64,000 nt of DNA from JANMES01 sp038329865 (GTDB taxonomy: Bacteria > Planctomycetota > Phycisphaerae > Tepidisphaerales > Tepidisphaeraceae): assembly GCA_038329865.1 (NCBI GenBank), contig JBBQNK010000013.1:1-64000 (forward strand). Direction: 5' to 3'. How positions within the stretch are numbered: the first letter of the stretch is position 1; the number at the start of each line of letters is the position of its first letter. Shown one piece after another: positions 46,806 through 55,979 of this stretch. Under the pieces are notes generated by a model. That model was given only the letters and a program-made list of their open reading frames with translations, made no database searches and was not told where the DNA came from. The position numbers and the translations under genes were made by a program.

Positions 46806-49325
46806 ATGGCACGTCGCTCGAATTTGTTGATCGTCGCGGGATTGTCCATCGCGATGGCGGCCATACTCGGTTCGCCTGCGATCTCCGCGCCGCCCGCCAC
46901 CGCGCCCGCGACCCAGCCGACCGCCTGGGATGACATCGACCAGCGGATGGTCTTCTTCACCGTTCAACTCGCAAGCGTTGAAACCTCCGTCGATGCCGCC
47001 AACAAAGCGCTCAAAGGGGCCGGCTATAAGATCGCCATCCGCGCAGATGACGCTAACCGCTATCAAAAAGGGAACGAGCTGATGGACCGCAACGCCGGCG
47101 GCCCGGTTCGGTGGGACGAGTTTTACGGCCGAACCGCGGAAAAGTTCTTCTACAACCCTGCGACTCCGCCCGGCACGCTGAAGCTGACTGTCAACGTGCT
47201 CCGCTCTAACGGCGGCGTGGCGCACGAGCCGCTGCCCAACAGCAATCGCCCGCCGCAGTTCGATTACATCTACCGAGCCAACGCCAACGCCAAGGCGCAG
47301 GCCGAAGCCGATGTGAATAAGCTCGCCGGCAAGGTCGATCAACTGCTCGCCCGTCGTCGCCAACTCGAGGCCGAGCAGAGCGGGTTGTGGTGCAAGGTCG
47401 CCTTCCGCGCCGCGGCCGGCCGCGAACTGCTCGGCAAGCCGCTTTACCGCTTCGATCTGAAAACCAACGACCCCGCCGCCACCGCCAATCAAAATCTAGA
47501 AGCCCTGCGGGCCGCGATGGATTTTCTGCGCATGAACAACAAGCTGATCGAGTCGGCCGAGAAAGGCGTTGACGATAACCAGGCCGCCTTCATCGCCGCG
47601 TTCCAGGAAACGGTCGCCAAGTCGCGCGCCGATTTCGACGCCCGCCTGATGAAGCAGCCGACGCTGGTGATGGACGCCTTCGACACGCACACCACGATCG
47701 GCAAACTCGAAGCCGTCGCCAAACGCATGAACGACGTCGCCAAGAACACCGCCGACGCCTACAAGCTCGCCCTCGACGCCGCCGGCGACGAACAACGCAA
47801 AAACACCTTCCGCGGCCAACTACAGGAATCGCTCGTGATCTACGCCGAGGCCGTGATGGCCGGCGATGAATGTGTGAATCAGCTGGCGAAGGAATGGAAG
47901 ATCGTGCCGGATTTGGAGAAGGCCGCACCCGAGGCGAAGTTGCCGAATTTGCCAACTCCTGAACCGCATGCCTCCCTCACCCCCCAGGATGACTCACTGA
48001 AGAATTCTAAAATCGGAACTTCCTCTATACCCAATGGGGGACTCAGTGCGGGGGTCAATTCCATTATCATTGAAGCATTTATTGATGGCGACTCTGAATT
48101 GCACCTCAAGGAGGACGGCATCTACTGGGTACAAGCCGCCAGCCCGTCCAAGCCGGGAAAATGGCATGGCCACCATGAGCCGACATTTGTCGATGGCAAA
48201 GCGTGGCAACCCGTTTGGGGCAAGCCAAATGTCGAAACGGGCAAGGATCGCTCGGAAGGATTCGCGATCCCGCTCAAGGGCCTTGGATTCAAATTGAAGT
48301 TATTAGCGGTGGCCGATCAGAGAGGGGTAGAACAAATTGATCAACGTACTCCCGTTGAGTTGAGTGAGGAAAGTGGTGAACAGATCATAACCATTCCCGA
48401 TCCAGAAACTGGCGCCAAATGGTACACCTTCAAACTCTATCGGGGGACAAAGCAAGATTCTGCTCGCATATCGTTTCAGAAATCCGGGTCCAACGAAGTG
48501 GCCAAGGACAATTCCGAAACGGATAAAACCAGACTCATCTCAGCGCGCTGGGGTGGGGATCGAAAAATGCTTAACGTGAACCATCAGGCCGCTGATTTGC
48601 TCGCAAAAAACGGGGAGCTATTAGCTCGAACGAGAGAATTTGGAGGCGACCCAACTCCATTTGAAAGAAAATATCTGGACATCGTGCTGGATGTTGGCGG
48701 AAAGACCATCCACCGGACGGTCGAAGAGAATAAAGGCTTCAAATTGAGTACGGCCATTAATGATGCCGCTCAATCCTCAGCAGAAGAGACCGCGGACGGA
48801 CCGTTTTCGCGTAGCAAAGTAGCTGTCAGCGCTGAACCAAGAACGCTTCCCGACGGCGCGGTCATCGTTTCCGCGTTTTGGGGATCGGGGAAACGATCAT
48901 CCGATGTAACCCGCGCTGTGGCGAGTCTTCTCGAACGCGGCGACGACTTCCTTCTTACGAAAGAAAATCTGGGCGAAGACCCCGCCCCGATGCACGGAAA
49001 AGACTTGGAAGTTAACTTTCGAGTCGATGGCAAGCCCGGCAGACGAGCCCTTCATGACGGTGATATTTTCAGAGTCGCAACAGGTACCTATCAGCCCGTT
49101 ATCAGCATCTCAAAGGAATCGAACACGAAGATGGAAGCGGATTCTGTTTCTCCGCCGAAAGATATACCTCCTCGCGGATCAGGATTCCGAACACCGCGAA
49201 ACGCGGACCAAGCAAAGGATTCCACGCGGGACCTAACCCCACAGAAAATAGGCCCCGGCGGCGTGTTCGATTTCGGCAACGGCCCCGCTACGCCGGCGCC
49301 GGCGACTCAGCCGGCGGGGAAATGA
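46806..49325 (+). CDS. Secreted protein with duplicated C-terminal domain, unknown function
   Basis: An 839-residue exported protein. The signal peptide (about 1-27) is followed at once by an APPATAPATQPT linker, then a long Ala/Lys-rich helical region (about 30-380) likely to be coiled coil. The C-terminal third holds two similar modules: one with ARWGGDRKMLNVNHQAADLL and EFGGDPTPFERKYLDIVLDV, one with AFWGSGKRSSDVTRAVASLL and NLGEDPAPMHGKDLEVNFRV. This W-G...DVT...GDDPxP...K.L.V pattern resembles DUF3395-type domains. The protein ends in ATPAPATQPAGK. Base composition becomes less GC-rich after about 48000, which may mark a domain acquired separately. No catalytic motif is recognised. Confidence 0.72.
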   Translation: MARRSNLLIVAGLSIAMAAILGSPAISAPPATAPATQPTAWDDIDQRMVFFTVQLASVETSVDAANKALKGAGYKIAIRADDANRYQKGNELMDRNAGGPVRWDEFYGRTAEKFFYNPATPPGTLKLTVNVLRSNGGVAHEPLPNSNRPPQFDYIYRANANAKAQAEADVNKLAGKVDQLLARRRQLEAEQSGLWCKVAFRAAAGRELLGKPLYRFDLKTNDPAATANQNLEALRAAMDFLRMNNKLIESAEKGVDDNQAAFIAAFQETVAKSRADFDARLMKQPTLVMDAFDTHTTIGKLEAVAKRMNDVAKNTADAYKLALDAAGDEQRKNTFRGQLQESLVIYAEAVMAGDECVNQLAKEWKIVPDLEKAAPEAKLPNLPTPEPHASLTPQDDSLKNSKIGTSSIPNGGLSAGVNSIIIEAFIDGDSELHLKEDGIYWVQAASPSKPGKWHGHHEPTFVDGKAWQPVWGKPNVETGKDRSEGFAIPLKGLGFKLKLLAVADQRGVEQIDQRTPVELSEESGEQIITIPDPETGAKWYTFKLYRGTKQDSARISFQKSGSNEVAKDNSETDKTRLISARWGGDRKMLNVNHQAADLLAKNGELLARTREFGGDPTPFERKYLDIVLDVGGKTIHRTVEENKGFKLSTAINDAAQSSAEETADGPFSRSKVAVSAEPRTLPDGAVIVSAFWGSGKRSSDVTRAVASLLERGDDFLLTKENLGEDPAPMHGKDLEVNFRVDGKPGRRALHDGDIFRVATGTYQPVISISKESNTKMEADSVSPPKDIPPRGSGFRTPRNADQAKDSTRDLTPQKIGPGGVFDFGNGPATPAPATQPAGK

Positions 49326-49587
49326 TTCGCCCGCGAATCGATCACCGATTCTTAAACTGATTTTTGAATCCTTTCCCCTCTCCCCCCTCTCCGACATCAA
49401 AGCCCCTCCGCTATCATCGTCGCGTCATATCTCCTCTTCCGCCTTTCACTGAAACTTCATCGTTCGATCATCATTCATTTCTATACTCTTCGGAATTGAA
49501 ACCACCGCGACGGGCATGGCCCGCGGGGGCAATTCGTGATCCGGCGGATTCTGTCAGTCAGCGAACAAAACTATTGTCGGGATTTTC

Positions 49588-51312
49588 ATGATCGTTCAGC
49601 CGGATTCTTCGGTCGTGCTCGCAGCGCCGGCGGCCTCTCGCGCCGCTTCGCGGTACCGGGCGATTCTGCTCAGCACGATCATCGCCGTCGGCTTTGTGCT
49701 TCGGCCGGTGTATGTGTTCCACCTCAAATTCAATACCGATGAGCCGCAGCACATGCACGTGGTGTGGGCGTGGACGCAGGGGCTCGTGCAGTACCGCGAC
49801 CTGGCGGACAATCACTCGCCGCTGTTTTACCTGATCTTTGCTCCGTTGATGGCGCTGATGCCGTCAACCTCTGCCGCGCTGCCTCTGATGCGTATCCTGA
49901 TGTTGCCGATGTACGGCCTGGCGATTTTGTGCGTTTACCGGCTGGGCAAATTGCTGTTCGATCGGAATGTCGGACTGTGGAGCGCGCTGCTGATCGCCGT
50001 CTTCCCGATTTTCTACCGCCGGTCGATCGACTTTCGGCCCGACCAGCTCTGGATGCTCACGTGGTGCGCGGCGCTGGTGGTTTTCGCGCGCGGGCTGCGC
50101 CGGCCGGGCCAGGCGTTTGTTTTCGGGCTGCTGGTGGGAACGTGCTTCGCCATTTCGATGAAAACCACGGTGCTGCTCACGTCGCTGGTGCTGGCGATGG
50201 GGATGACGCGCATCATCTGCGGCGCACGGAGCGCCCGGCCGTTGCAACAATATGCGGCGATGATCGGCGCGGCGGTTCTCGGGATCCTCTGCATGCCGGC
50301 CGCGATGATTTTCTGGTTCTGGCACCTGGGCGCGCTGCGCGATCTTTACATCGGCACGATCGGCAGCAACTACATGCCCGGCGACAAGAGTGGGTTGTCG
50401 CTGTGGCATGTGGCGTTGTTTCTGATCCTGGCTTCGCTGTGCATTTACATTCTCCGCCGCAACGTGCGCGGAAAAACGCCGGGCGCGCGAGCGCGGCGGC
50501 GCATCGTGCTGATCTGCACGGCATTCGTATCGACGGCGCTGTTCAAAACGGTCTGGCCGCTGTTCGAGCCTCAGGATTGGCTCGTGCTTTCGCCGCTGAT
50601 CATGGTGAGCGTGGTGGGGATCGTCGCATTCTCAGGCCGATGCTGGGCCGCGAGCATCGCCGCGGTTCCTCGCTGGTTTGACTTGGCCGCCATGGGCACG
50701 GCGGTGGTGTTCGCGGCGGTGGTGATTTCGCAGGCGCCGTTTCACGACGGCGGGCAGGTCAGCCGCGGGATCGTCGATGAAGTCTGCCGGCTGACCGATC
50801 CCGGGCAGGCGGTGATCGACGCCAAAGGCGAAAGCATCTTCCGCCCGCGAGCGATCCGCGACGTTTACGAGAGCCTGACGCGCCGGCGATTGAGCCGGCA
50901 CCTGATCGCCGACACCGGCCCGAGCGAAATCGTCGCGGCGCACGCGTTTGTCGCCGTGTTCAACAGCGATCGCTACCCGGACGAGACGCGCGACTTCATC
51001 GCCGCGAATTTTCTGCCGGTGGGAAAAGTCTACGTCGCCGGCTTGCGACTCGACGGCCGGCCGGAAAATGCTAACGGCGAAATCGCGTTTCACATCGCGC
51101 TGCCGGGAACGTACAAGTTCGAGATGAAAGACGGCGTGGCGGCCGGCACGATCGACGCCAAGCCCATCACCGGCCCGCTGGATCTGACCGCCGGCGAGCA
51201 CTTGTATCGTCCGGCACCGGGGCAACTGGCTGCGCCGTGCGCACTCGTGTGGGATCAAGTCGCCCAGCGCGGTGCCTCAGTCCGGTGGAACCCGATTTCA
51301 GCCGCTAAGTAG
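49588..51312 (+). CDS. GT39-like (PMT_2) membrane glycosyltransferase
   Basis: A 574-residue protein with an N-terminal hydrophobic segment then about ten more. The first loop FNTDEPQHMHVVWAWTQGLV, YRDLADNHSP has the Asp-Glu catalytic-type pair and the D-H-x-P motif of ArnT/PMT-type transferases that use polyprenyl-phosphate sugars. A soluble C-terminal domain (about 440-574) ends the protein and is predicted periplasmic. It probably glycosylates a lipid or protein on the outer face of the inner membrane. It stands alone, without neighbouring glycan genes. Confidence 0.78.
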   Translation: MIVQPDSSVVLAAPAASRAASRYRAILLSTIIAVGFVLRPVYVFHLKFNTDEPQHMHVVWAWTQGLVQYRDLADNHSPLFYLIFAPLMALMPSTSAALPLMRILMLPMYGLAILCVYRLGKLLFDRNVGLWSALLIAVFPIFYRRSIDFRPDQLWMLTWCAALVVFARGLRRPGQAFVFGLLVGTCFAISMKTTVLLTSLVLAMGMTRIICGARSARPLQQYAAMIGAAVLGILCMPAAMIFWFWHLGALRDLYIGTIGSNYMPGDKSGLSLWHVALFLILASLCIYILRRNVRGKTPGARARRRIVLICTAFVSTALFKTVWPLFEPQDWLVLSPLIMVSVVGIVAFSGRCWAASIAAVPRWFDLAAMGTAVVFAAVVISQAPFHDGGQVSRGIVDEVCRLTDPGQAVIDAKGESIFRPRAIRDVYESLTRRRLSRHLIADTGPSEIVAAHAFVAVFNSDRYPDETRDFIAANFLPVGKVYVAGLRLDGRPENANGEIAFHIALPGTYKFEMKDGVAAGTIDAKPITGPLDLTAGEHLYRPAPGQLAAPCALVWDQVAQRGASVRWNPISAAK

Positions 51313-51471
51313 CAAAACCCGCCCGCACCCCCGCGGCCGAATTCCGGTCGCTTTTTAAATCATTATGGGACTTATGCTTCGGCGATTTTCAATCGTACAT
51401 CATGCTGCGTGAGGCGTGACGGAAGTCGTCACGGTGCCCTCATGTAGTCTCGCTATGATTGAGGAAAATAG

Positions 51472-52185
51472 ATGAAGCAATCGAAACAAATTCTCGCTCT
51501 GGCGGCGATCATGGCGGCATCGCTGGCGCTGCCGGCGCCGGTGCTCGCGAAGCGAACGCATCACAGGACGACGCCCACGTCCGGCAATTCCAACGGAACC
51601 AAAAACACGAACAAAACCCCCGCGAAGCAACCCGCGCCCCCGGCAGTGGCAACGGCGGATCAGAAGGCGGCACAGGCGGCCGACGCGGACGTGCAGAAGG
51701 CCCGCGCCGCTCTCGAAGCCGTCGCCACGCGCCTTCGCCAGCAGTTCGAAAGCTCCCCCGACTACACCGCCGCCGACAAGGAATTCCAGCGTGCCCACGA
51801 CGCCTACGAGGCCGAGCGATCCGCCGTTCTCCTTCGCCATCACGCCGATCCTGAATTCGCAAAGCTGCTGACCGCCAAAGCCGCCGCGGATGCGAAAATC
51901 ACGCAGCTGCGCGACGCCGGCGCCACCACCGAGCTGGCCAACGCGGCGCAGGAATCGCTCGAGATCTCCAAGTCGATCACCTCGATGGACACCGCCGCGA
52001 TGGCGGCCGAGCCGACGCTCGCTACGCTCCATGATCGCCTCTCGGTCGCGGCCGAGCGGCGTCAGACGCTTCAGAAGAATTTCGATCAGAGCCTGACGCG
52101 CGATTCCGCCTGGACGACCGCAAAAGCCGCGCTCGACAGCGCCCAGGCCCGGCTTAACGACGCCTTGCAGAAGCTGCGGGCGTAA
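51472..52185 (+). CDS. Secreted coiled-coil protein, unknown function
   Basis: A 237-residue exported protein: signal peptide about 1-26 (ending APVLA), a basic Thr/Asn-rich linker (GNSNGTKNTNKTPAKQPAPP), then a continuous Ala-rich helical region (about 60-237) with heptad-like spacing, probably coiled coil. No Cys and no enzymatic motif. The architecture suits a periplasmic structural or adaptor protein. A small hairpin (CGTGACG/CGTCACG) lies upstream near 51413-51432. Confidence 0.65.
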   Translation: MKQSKQILALAAIMAASLALPAPVLAKRTHHRTTPTSGNSNGTKNTNKTPAKQPAPPAVATADQKAAQAADADVQKARAALEAVATRLRQQFESSPDYTAADKEFQRAHDAYEAERSAVLLRHHADPEFAKLLTAKAAADAKITQLRDAGATTELANAAQESLEISKSITSMDTAAMAAEPTLATLHDRLSVAAERRQTLQKNFDQSLTRDSAWTTAKAALDSAQARLNDALQKLRA

Positions 52186-52341
52186 CGGAATCGTCACGAA
52201 TAATCGTTAGACTTTTCCCTGTCGTTACAGACCCACGGGGCCTAAAATGAGCAGTCCTGTTGCGGCTTAAGCCCCGCGGGCATTCGGATCGATAAAGAAG
52301 CAGCGGACGCGTCCGGCACGAGACTTTTCGGAGATGCAACG

Positions 52342-52836
52342 ATGAATCGAACGATCAAAACATGGTTTCTGCCGATGGTGGCCGTTGCGGTGCTGCTCGG
52401 AATCGCCGGCGTTCGCGCCGACGACGCGCCGGCCCACAATGCGGTCGGGTCGATCACCGGAACCGTCACCGACGCCGAGGGGCACGCGATGGCGAACATC
52501 ACGGTCAACCTCTGGCCGCCCACGCCGATCAAGCTGCGAGCGCCTAACTCGCCCAAAGGCTTCTCGATCGGCGAAGCGCAGGATTTCGCCAAGTCGAAGA
52601 AGTCGCCGACCGACGCCGCAGGCGCCAAAGCCGCCGCTAAAAAGAAAGGCCCTACGCCGATCTCCTCCACCGTCACCGCCGCCGACGGCACGTACACGCT
52701 GGCGGGCATCCCGGTCGGGGATTACTCGGTTGACGCGGGCAAAAAGGACGGCACCGGCTACGCCAAGCAGGCGGTTTCAGTCCGCGAAGGCCAAGTCACC
52801 GGCTGCGATTTCAAGCTGGGTTTGGCGAAGAAGTAA
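52342..52836 (+). CDS. Secreted carboxypeptidase-regulatory-like domain protein
   Basis: A 164-residue exported protein. The signal peptide ends near VRADD (about 27). The body is a CarboxypepD_reg-like beta-sandwich: GSITGTVTDAEGHAMANITV at the start and ADGTYTLAGIPVGDYSVDAG near 112-131. A Lys/Ala-rich insertion (FAKSKKSPTDAAGAKAAAKK) lies in a loop between them. Such domains mediate binding in secreted proteins; no enzyme is attached here. The function is unknown. Confidence 0.78.
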   Translation: MNRTIKTWFLPMVAVAVLLGIAGVRADDAPAHNAVGSITGTVTDAEGHAMANITVNLWPPTPIKLRAPNSPKGFSIGEAQDFAKSKKSPTDAAGAKAAAKKKGPTPISSTVTAADGTYTLAGIPVGDYSVDAGKKDGTGYAKQAVSVREGQVTGCDFKLGLAKK

Positions 52837-52860
52837 CGTCGAATGTTCAAATCGAATTTC

Positions 52861-52925
52861 GTAGCACGGGCTACCAGCCCCTGTTTCCGAACACAAAACA
52901 TGGGCTGGTAGCCCATTCGACGAAA
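52861..52925. repeat. Palindromic repeat, GGGCTACCAGCCC family
   Basis: GGGCTACCAGCCC (52868-52880) faces GGGCTGGTAGCCC (52902-52914), and outer bases CGAATTTCGT and ACGAAAT also pair. It lies between the convergent genes at 52342 and 52954 and could terminate both. Confidence 0.75.
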
Positions 52926-52953
52926 TCTGAACCGCGCCCCCCTTCGCGCGGCT

Positions 52954-54297
52954 TCATTCGCCGCGCGTCACTTTCACGTTCTTGAAAATAATTTCATCGC
53001 CCCAGATCGCGTCGACGTTCAGCGTGTCGGCCGCGGCGTTAACGTCGGGCCGGAGGATGACGTCGACGGTGTCGCCGGTGAACTCGGTGGCTTTGATGAT
53101 GTATCCCCCACCGCCGCCGGTTCGCGTGCTGAACGTGATGACATTGCCCGGCCATTCCTTCTGCTTGTTCCGGATGATCATCCGGCTGATCAACATCACC
53201 GGCGGTGAATTGCCCTGCATGTCGAGCACAAAACCGTTCCAGCTTTTTGGATCGAACTTCAATGACTTGATCGTGAACGCATTCTGCATCGCGGCCGACT
53301 GGGCAGGATCGTGAACGAGCTTTACGGTCGGCTGATCGGCGGGCAACAGTTGCCAAGGGGTCGATGCAGTGAGTTTTGATGTTGCGATGATCCATTGCGT
53401 CGACACGGGATCGTATACGCTGATCTCAACATCGCCGGTGGCGATTTGCCAGCTATCCTTCAGAGATGCGAGTTTGTCGGCCGGTAGTTCGACGACGATG
53501 GGTTCACCTCCCGCGCCCTTGGTGCCCATCACATTGAGCCTTGAATTACGATCGAATCTTGATCCATCGCAGGGAATTCCCGCTACTTTCAGATTGACGA
53601 TTCGAGTGCGCCACCACAGGGTGAAACGCATATCGCCCGCGGTGCCGACTCGAGTCGGCTGTGCTTCGGCCGCAATTGCGATGCGTGGATGATCGCGGCT
53701 AACGGTGGGTCGTGCCAAAAGATGAACGCTCCATGTCTGTTCCCAAAGTTTTTGCCATTGGGCATCGGACATCACACCCGCGGTGTACGCGGCATCGAGA
53801 AAATGCATCCATTGACTATTCCACGATTGGGTCGCATCCGCCTGCACCGCTAGCGCATGGTCGACAATGGAACGAAGCTGGCCGTCACTGAGTTTTTTCG
53901 TCACCAGCCGCGCGATCAGTTCGTTCATCGCCCCGCCTTTGAGCTCGTCGGCCTGACGGAGCAGCAACCACACCGGCTCGTACGGATAGAGTTCAATCCC
54001 GCGCGCCGTCGCCCAGCCAAGGCCCGAAAGAATCATCGCAGCCGGCAGCAGCAGCGCGACGGCGACAAAAAGCATCCGCCCGCGGCGCTGGCGATGGCCG
54101 ATGCGAATCGCTCGCGGGCCGGTCAGCATCGCGCCGCACTCGCCGCACCGCTCGCTCCCCGCCGGCCGGCCGAACAAATCGAACCCGCACTTGCGGCAGA
54201 GCGGATGATCGTCGATCACCCGCCCGCGCCAGCCGATGCCGAGCACCACCACGCCCGCCAGCACGGCGGCGGCGCAGAGGATGACGATCGCGAGCAT
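52954..54297 (-). CDS. Zinc-ribbon membrane protein, planctomycete-type
   Basis: A 447-residue protein. The first membrane helix (about 2-22) precedes a zinc ribbon with two CxxC knuckles (LCRKCGFDLFGRP at about 33-45 and ERCGECGAMLTG). A second membrane helix is at about 74-97, then a large domain of mixed helix and beta structure, presumably outside the cytoplasm. The ribbon-between-helices arrangement with RKCGFDL is a recurrent Phycisphaerae pattern of unknown function. No enzymatic residues are recognised. Convergent with the gene at 52342. Confidence 0.72.
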   Translation of the reverse strand: MLAIVILCAAAVLAGVVVLGIGWRGRVIDDHPLCRKCGFDLFGRPAGSERCGECGAMLTGPRAIRIGHRQRRGRMLFVAVALLLPAAMILSGLGWATARGIELYPYEPVWLLLRQADELKGGAMNELIARLVTKKLSDGQLRSIVDHALAVQADATQSWNSQWMHFLDAAYTAGVMSDAQWQKLWEQTWSVHLLARPTVSRDHPRIAIAAEAQPTRVGTAGDMRFTLWWRTRIVNLKVAGIPCDGSRFDRNSRLNVMGTKGAGGEPIVVELPADKLASLKDSWQIATGDVEISVYDPVSTQWIIATSKLTASTPWQLLPADQPTVKLVHDPAQSAAMQNAFTIKSLKFDPKSWNGFVLDMQGNSPPVMLISRMIIRNKQKEWPGNVITFSTRTGGGGGYIIKATEFTGDTVDVILRPDVNAAADTLNVDAIWGDEIIFKNVKVTRGE

Positions 54298-54429
54298 GCG
54301 GACACTATAGCGATCGGCTGCCTGACTGAAGGAATGTTTTAATCGCTCCGTGTAGCACGGGCGTCTCCCACTTTTCGCGTGAACGCCGTAAGTAGTGGAT
54401 TTTTTGAGCGTATCAATTTCGGATGTATC

Positions 54430-54504
54430 GTCATCCTGAGGTACTCCGAAGGATCTAGCGTCCTTGAGAGCTCGGCAAGATCCTTCGGAGTACCTCAGGA
54501 TGAC
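54430..54504. repeat. Palindromic repeat, perfect 27-bp arms
   Basis: The left arm 54430-54456 and right arm 54478-54504 are exact reverse complements (GTCATCCTGAGGTACTCCGA and on), with a 21-base spacer. It is the first of five palindromes in the 554-bp gene-free gap 54298-54851. Confidence 0.9.
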
Positions 54505-54575
54505 AACTTCTGGTCGGACTGCGTCTTACATCCATGGTGCAAAAAGTTGGTTTCGCCCGTGTCCGAGCACCATGT

Positions 54576-54679
54576 CATGGGCGAGACGCCCATGCTACGA
54601 GGAGACGACCTGATTTTGCGTGGCATGGGCGGCTCGCCCATGGTCTTCGACATGAGGAAACACGGGCGGGCCGCCCGTG
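54576..54679. repeat. Three short GGGCG hairpins in a row
   Basis: CATGGGCG-AGA-CGCCCATG (54576-54594), CATGGGCG-GCT-CGCCCATG (54624-54642) and CACGGGCGG-CCGCCCGTG (54661-54679) follow at about 40-bp spacing. They are sequence-related and resemble a BIME-type cluster. Confidence 0.85.
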
Positions 54680-54741
54680 CCACGGATTTCAAGTGGACCC
54701 CATACGGATTTTTCAAAAGTTCATCCACGCCGGCGTCTGTG

Positions 54742-54795
54742 GTATTCCGAAGACCCGGATCTGTCGCCCGGCGAATCCGGGTCTTCGGAATACCT
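54742..54795. repeat. Palindromic repeat, perfect 19-bp arms
   Basis: GGTATTCCGAAGACCCGGA (54742-54760) is the exact reverse complement of 54777-54795. Followed by a duplicated ACTACCTCAGA-type sequence. No gene is seen in this gap. Confidence 0.85.
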
Positions 54796-54851
54796 CAGAC
54801 TACCTCAGACACTGGCGTGAAGATTCGATTCTGTCTGCTCGTGGAGCGTTT

Positions 54852-55637
54852 TCACCACCCCGCGTCATCCGACTTCTGCAGGAAGACGAAGAAGCACATC
54901 CGCTCTACGCCGTCGACCATGCCGCGGAGGGAGAAGAGTTTGAAGAACCACGCCAGGTCGCGCTCGGCCGGGTCGTCGGGCGGGGCGGATTTTTCGCCGA
55001 CTAAATCCGCCACCGGCACGCTCATCAAATGGTCGGCCAGGTGCGTGATGCTGATTTCGTCGGCCGACTGCGTGGAGAGGACATTTAAATTGTGCTCGCG
55101 GATCGGCCCGCGGAGATATCGGCCGGGCATGTCGATCTTGATTTCATCGAGCGCTTTCAAATACGCGGCCGACGTTGCGTCGTTCTTCCACTCTAGGGAA
55201 CTGCGCTCGTCCTCCTGTACGCCGGCCAGCGCGGCGTTGAAGTGGGCGGTCATGCGGGTATAGAACGTTTCGACCTGCTCGCCGGAGAGCAGGCGGAGGA
55301 TCATCACCTCGCCGGGCCGGCGGTAAAGGTGGTAGTCGTTGGTGCTGATCGCGGGCGAGTCGGCGAGCTTCAGCAGGCGCTGGGCCTCGGGAGCGCTTTC
55401 GTCGGGGATCAACGGCAGGATCGGGTCGCGGGATTTTTCCAGCTTGGCGATCGTCCGCTGCACGTCACGGGCGACGTCGGCATCGAGCCCCGGCTTGAGC
55501 TGCGCTTCAAACTTCCGACACCCTTCGAACACGGCCGCCAACTCCGCGTGCATGCGGATCGCGTCGGCCTGCTCCTGAGCGCGAGCGGCAGGGTCGGCGG
55601 CCCGCTCGGTAGGGGATTCTTCGGGGTCATCAAACAT
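54852..55637 (-). CDS. Hypothetical cytoplasmic protein
   Basis: A 261-residue soluble, acidic protein with no signal peptide, no membrane segment and no motif I recognise. The N-terminal half is predicted helical (ARAQEQADAIRMHAELAAVF); the second half contains YHLYRRPGEVMILRLLSGEQ and ends FFVFLQKSDDAGW. Codon use and GC resemble the neighbours, supporting a real gene. Flanked by repeat clusters on both sides. Confidence 0.6.
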   Translation of the reverse strand: MFDDPEESPTERAADPAARAQEQADAIRMHAELAAVFEGCRKFEAQLKPGLDADVARDVQRTIAKLEKSRDPILPLIPDESAPEAQRLLKLADSPAISTNDYHLYRRPGEVMILRLLSGEQVETFYTRMTAHFNAALAGVQEDERSSLEWKNDATSAAYLKALDEIKIDMPGRYLRGPIREHNLNVLSTQSADEISITHLADHLMSVPVADLVGEKSAPPDDPAERDLAWFFKLFSLRGMVDGVERMCFFVFLQKSDDAGW

Positions 55638-55685
55638 GGCGGGAAGATATCGCGGGGTGGCGGGAGGGGGAAGTGGTTTGTTCTT

Positions 55686-55737
55686 AGTGCTGAGTGCTGA
55701 GGACTTAGGACTTAGGACTTAGGACTTAGGACTTAGT
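55686..55737 (+). repeat. Heptamer repeat array, AGTGCTG then GGACTTA units
   Basis: Two AGTGCTG units (identical, inverted, at 139-155) run into five GGACTTA units (55701-55735), all with a 7-bp period. It lies upstream of the hypothetical gene at 54852. Confidence 0.9.
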
Positions 55738-55750
55738 GTATTCGTTTTAC

Positions 55751-55866
55751 TCCTTCTCCCGGTATTCCGGGAGAAGGGGCGATGAGGGTTCTGTACCAAA
55801 TGACAATCACCTCACGAATTGGCAGAACCCTCACGCTACCCTCTCCCGGCGTACCGGGAGAGGGAC
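55751..55866. mobile_element. 116-bp MITE-like derivative of the DUF559 element
   Basis: The left end 55751-55794 and right end 55823-55866 have the same 44-bp layout and orientation as the ends of the DUF559 element at 4334-4791, including the inner boundary GGGTTCTGT on the left and GGCAGAACCCTCA on the right. Only 28 bases separate the ends. The right end differs from its counterpart at 4748 by a few substitutions; the left end is more diverged. No coding capacity. It lies directly upstream of the DoxX gene. Confidence 0.7.
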
Positions 55867-55979
55867 AGAGTCCGCAAAATCGATACTTGGCGGGAACAAT
55901 CCGTCCAGCTCACAAGTTTGAATCACTCAGCGGCCTCTCGGCAACTCAACGGCTGCTGGATATTCAACAGGGAACGAAC

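Noticed and set aside
54371..54840. Reading frames across the palindrome cluster
   Set aside because: Long open frames exist on both strands, but they run through hairpin repeats, have no ribosome-binding site and no family similarity.
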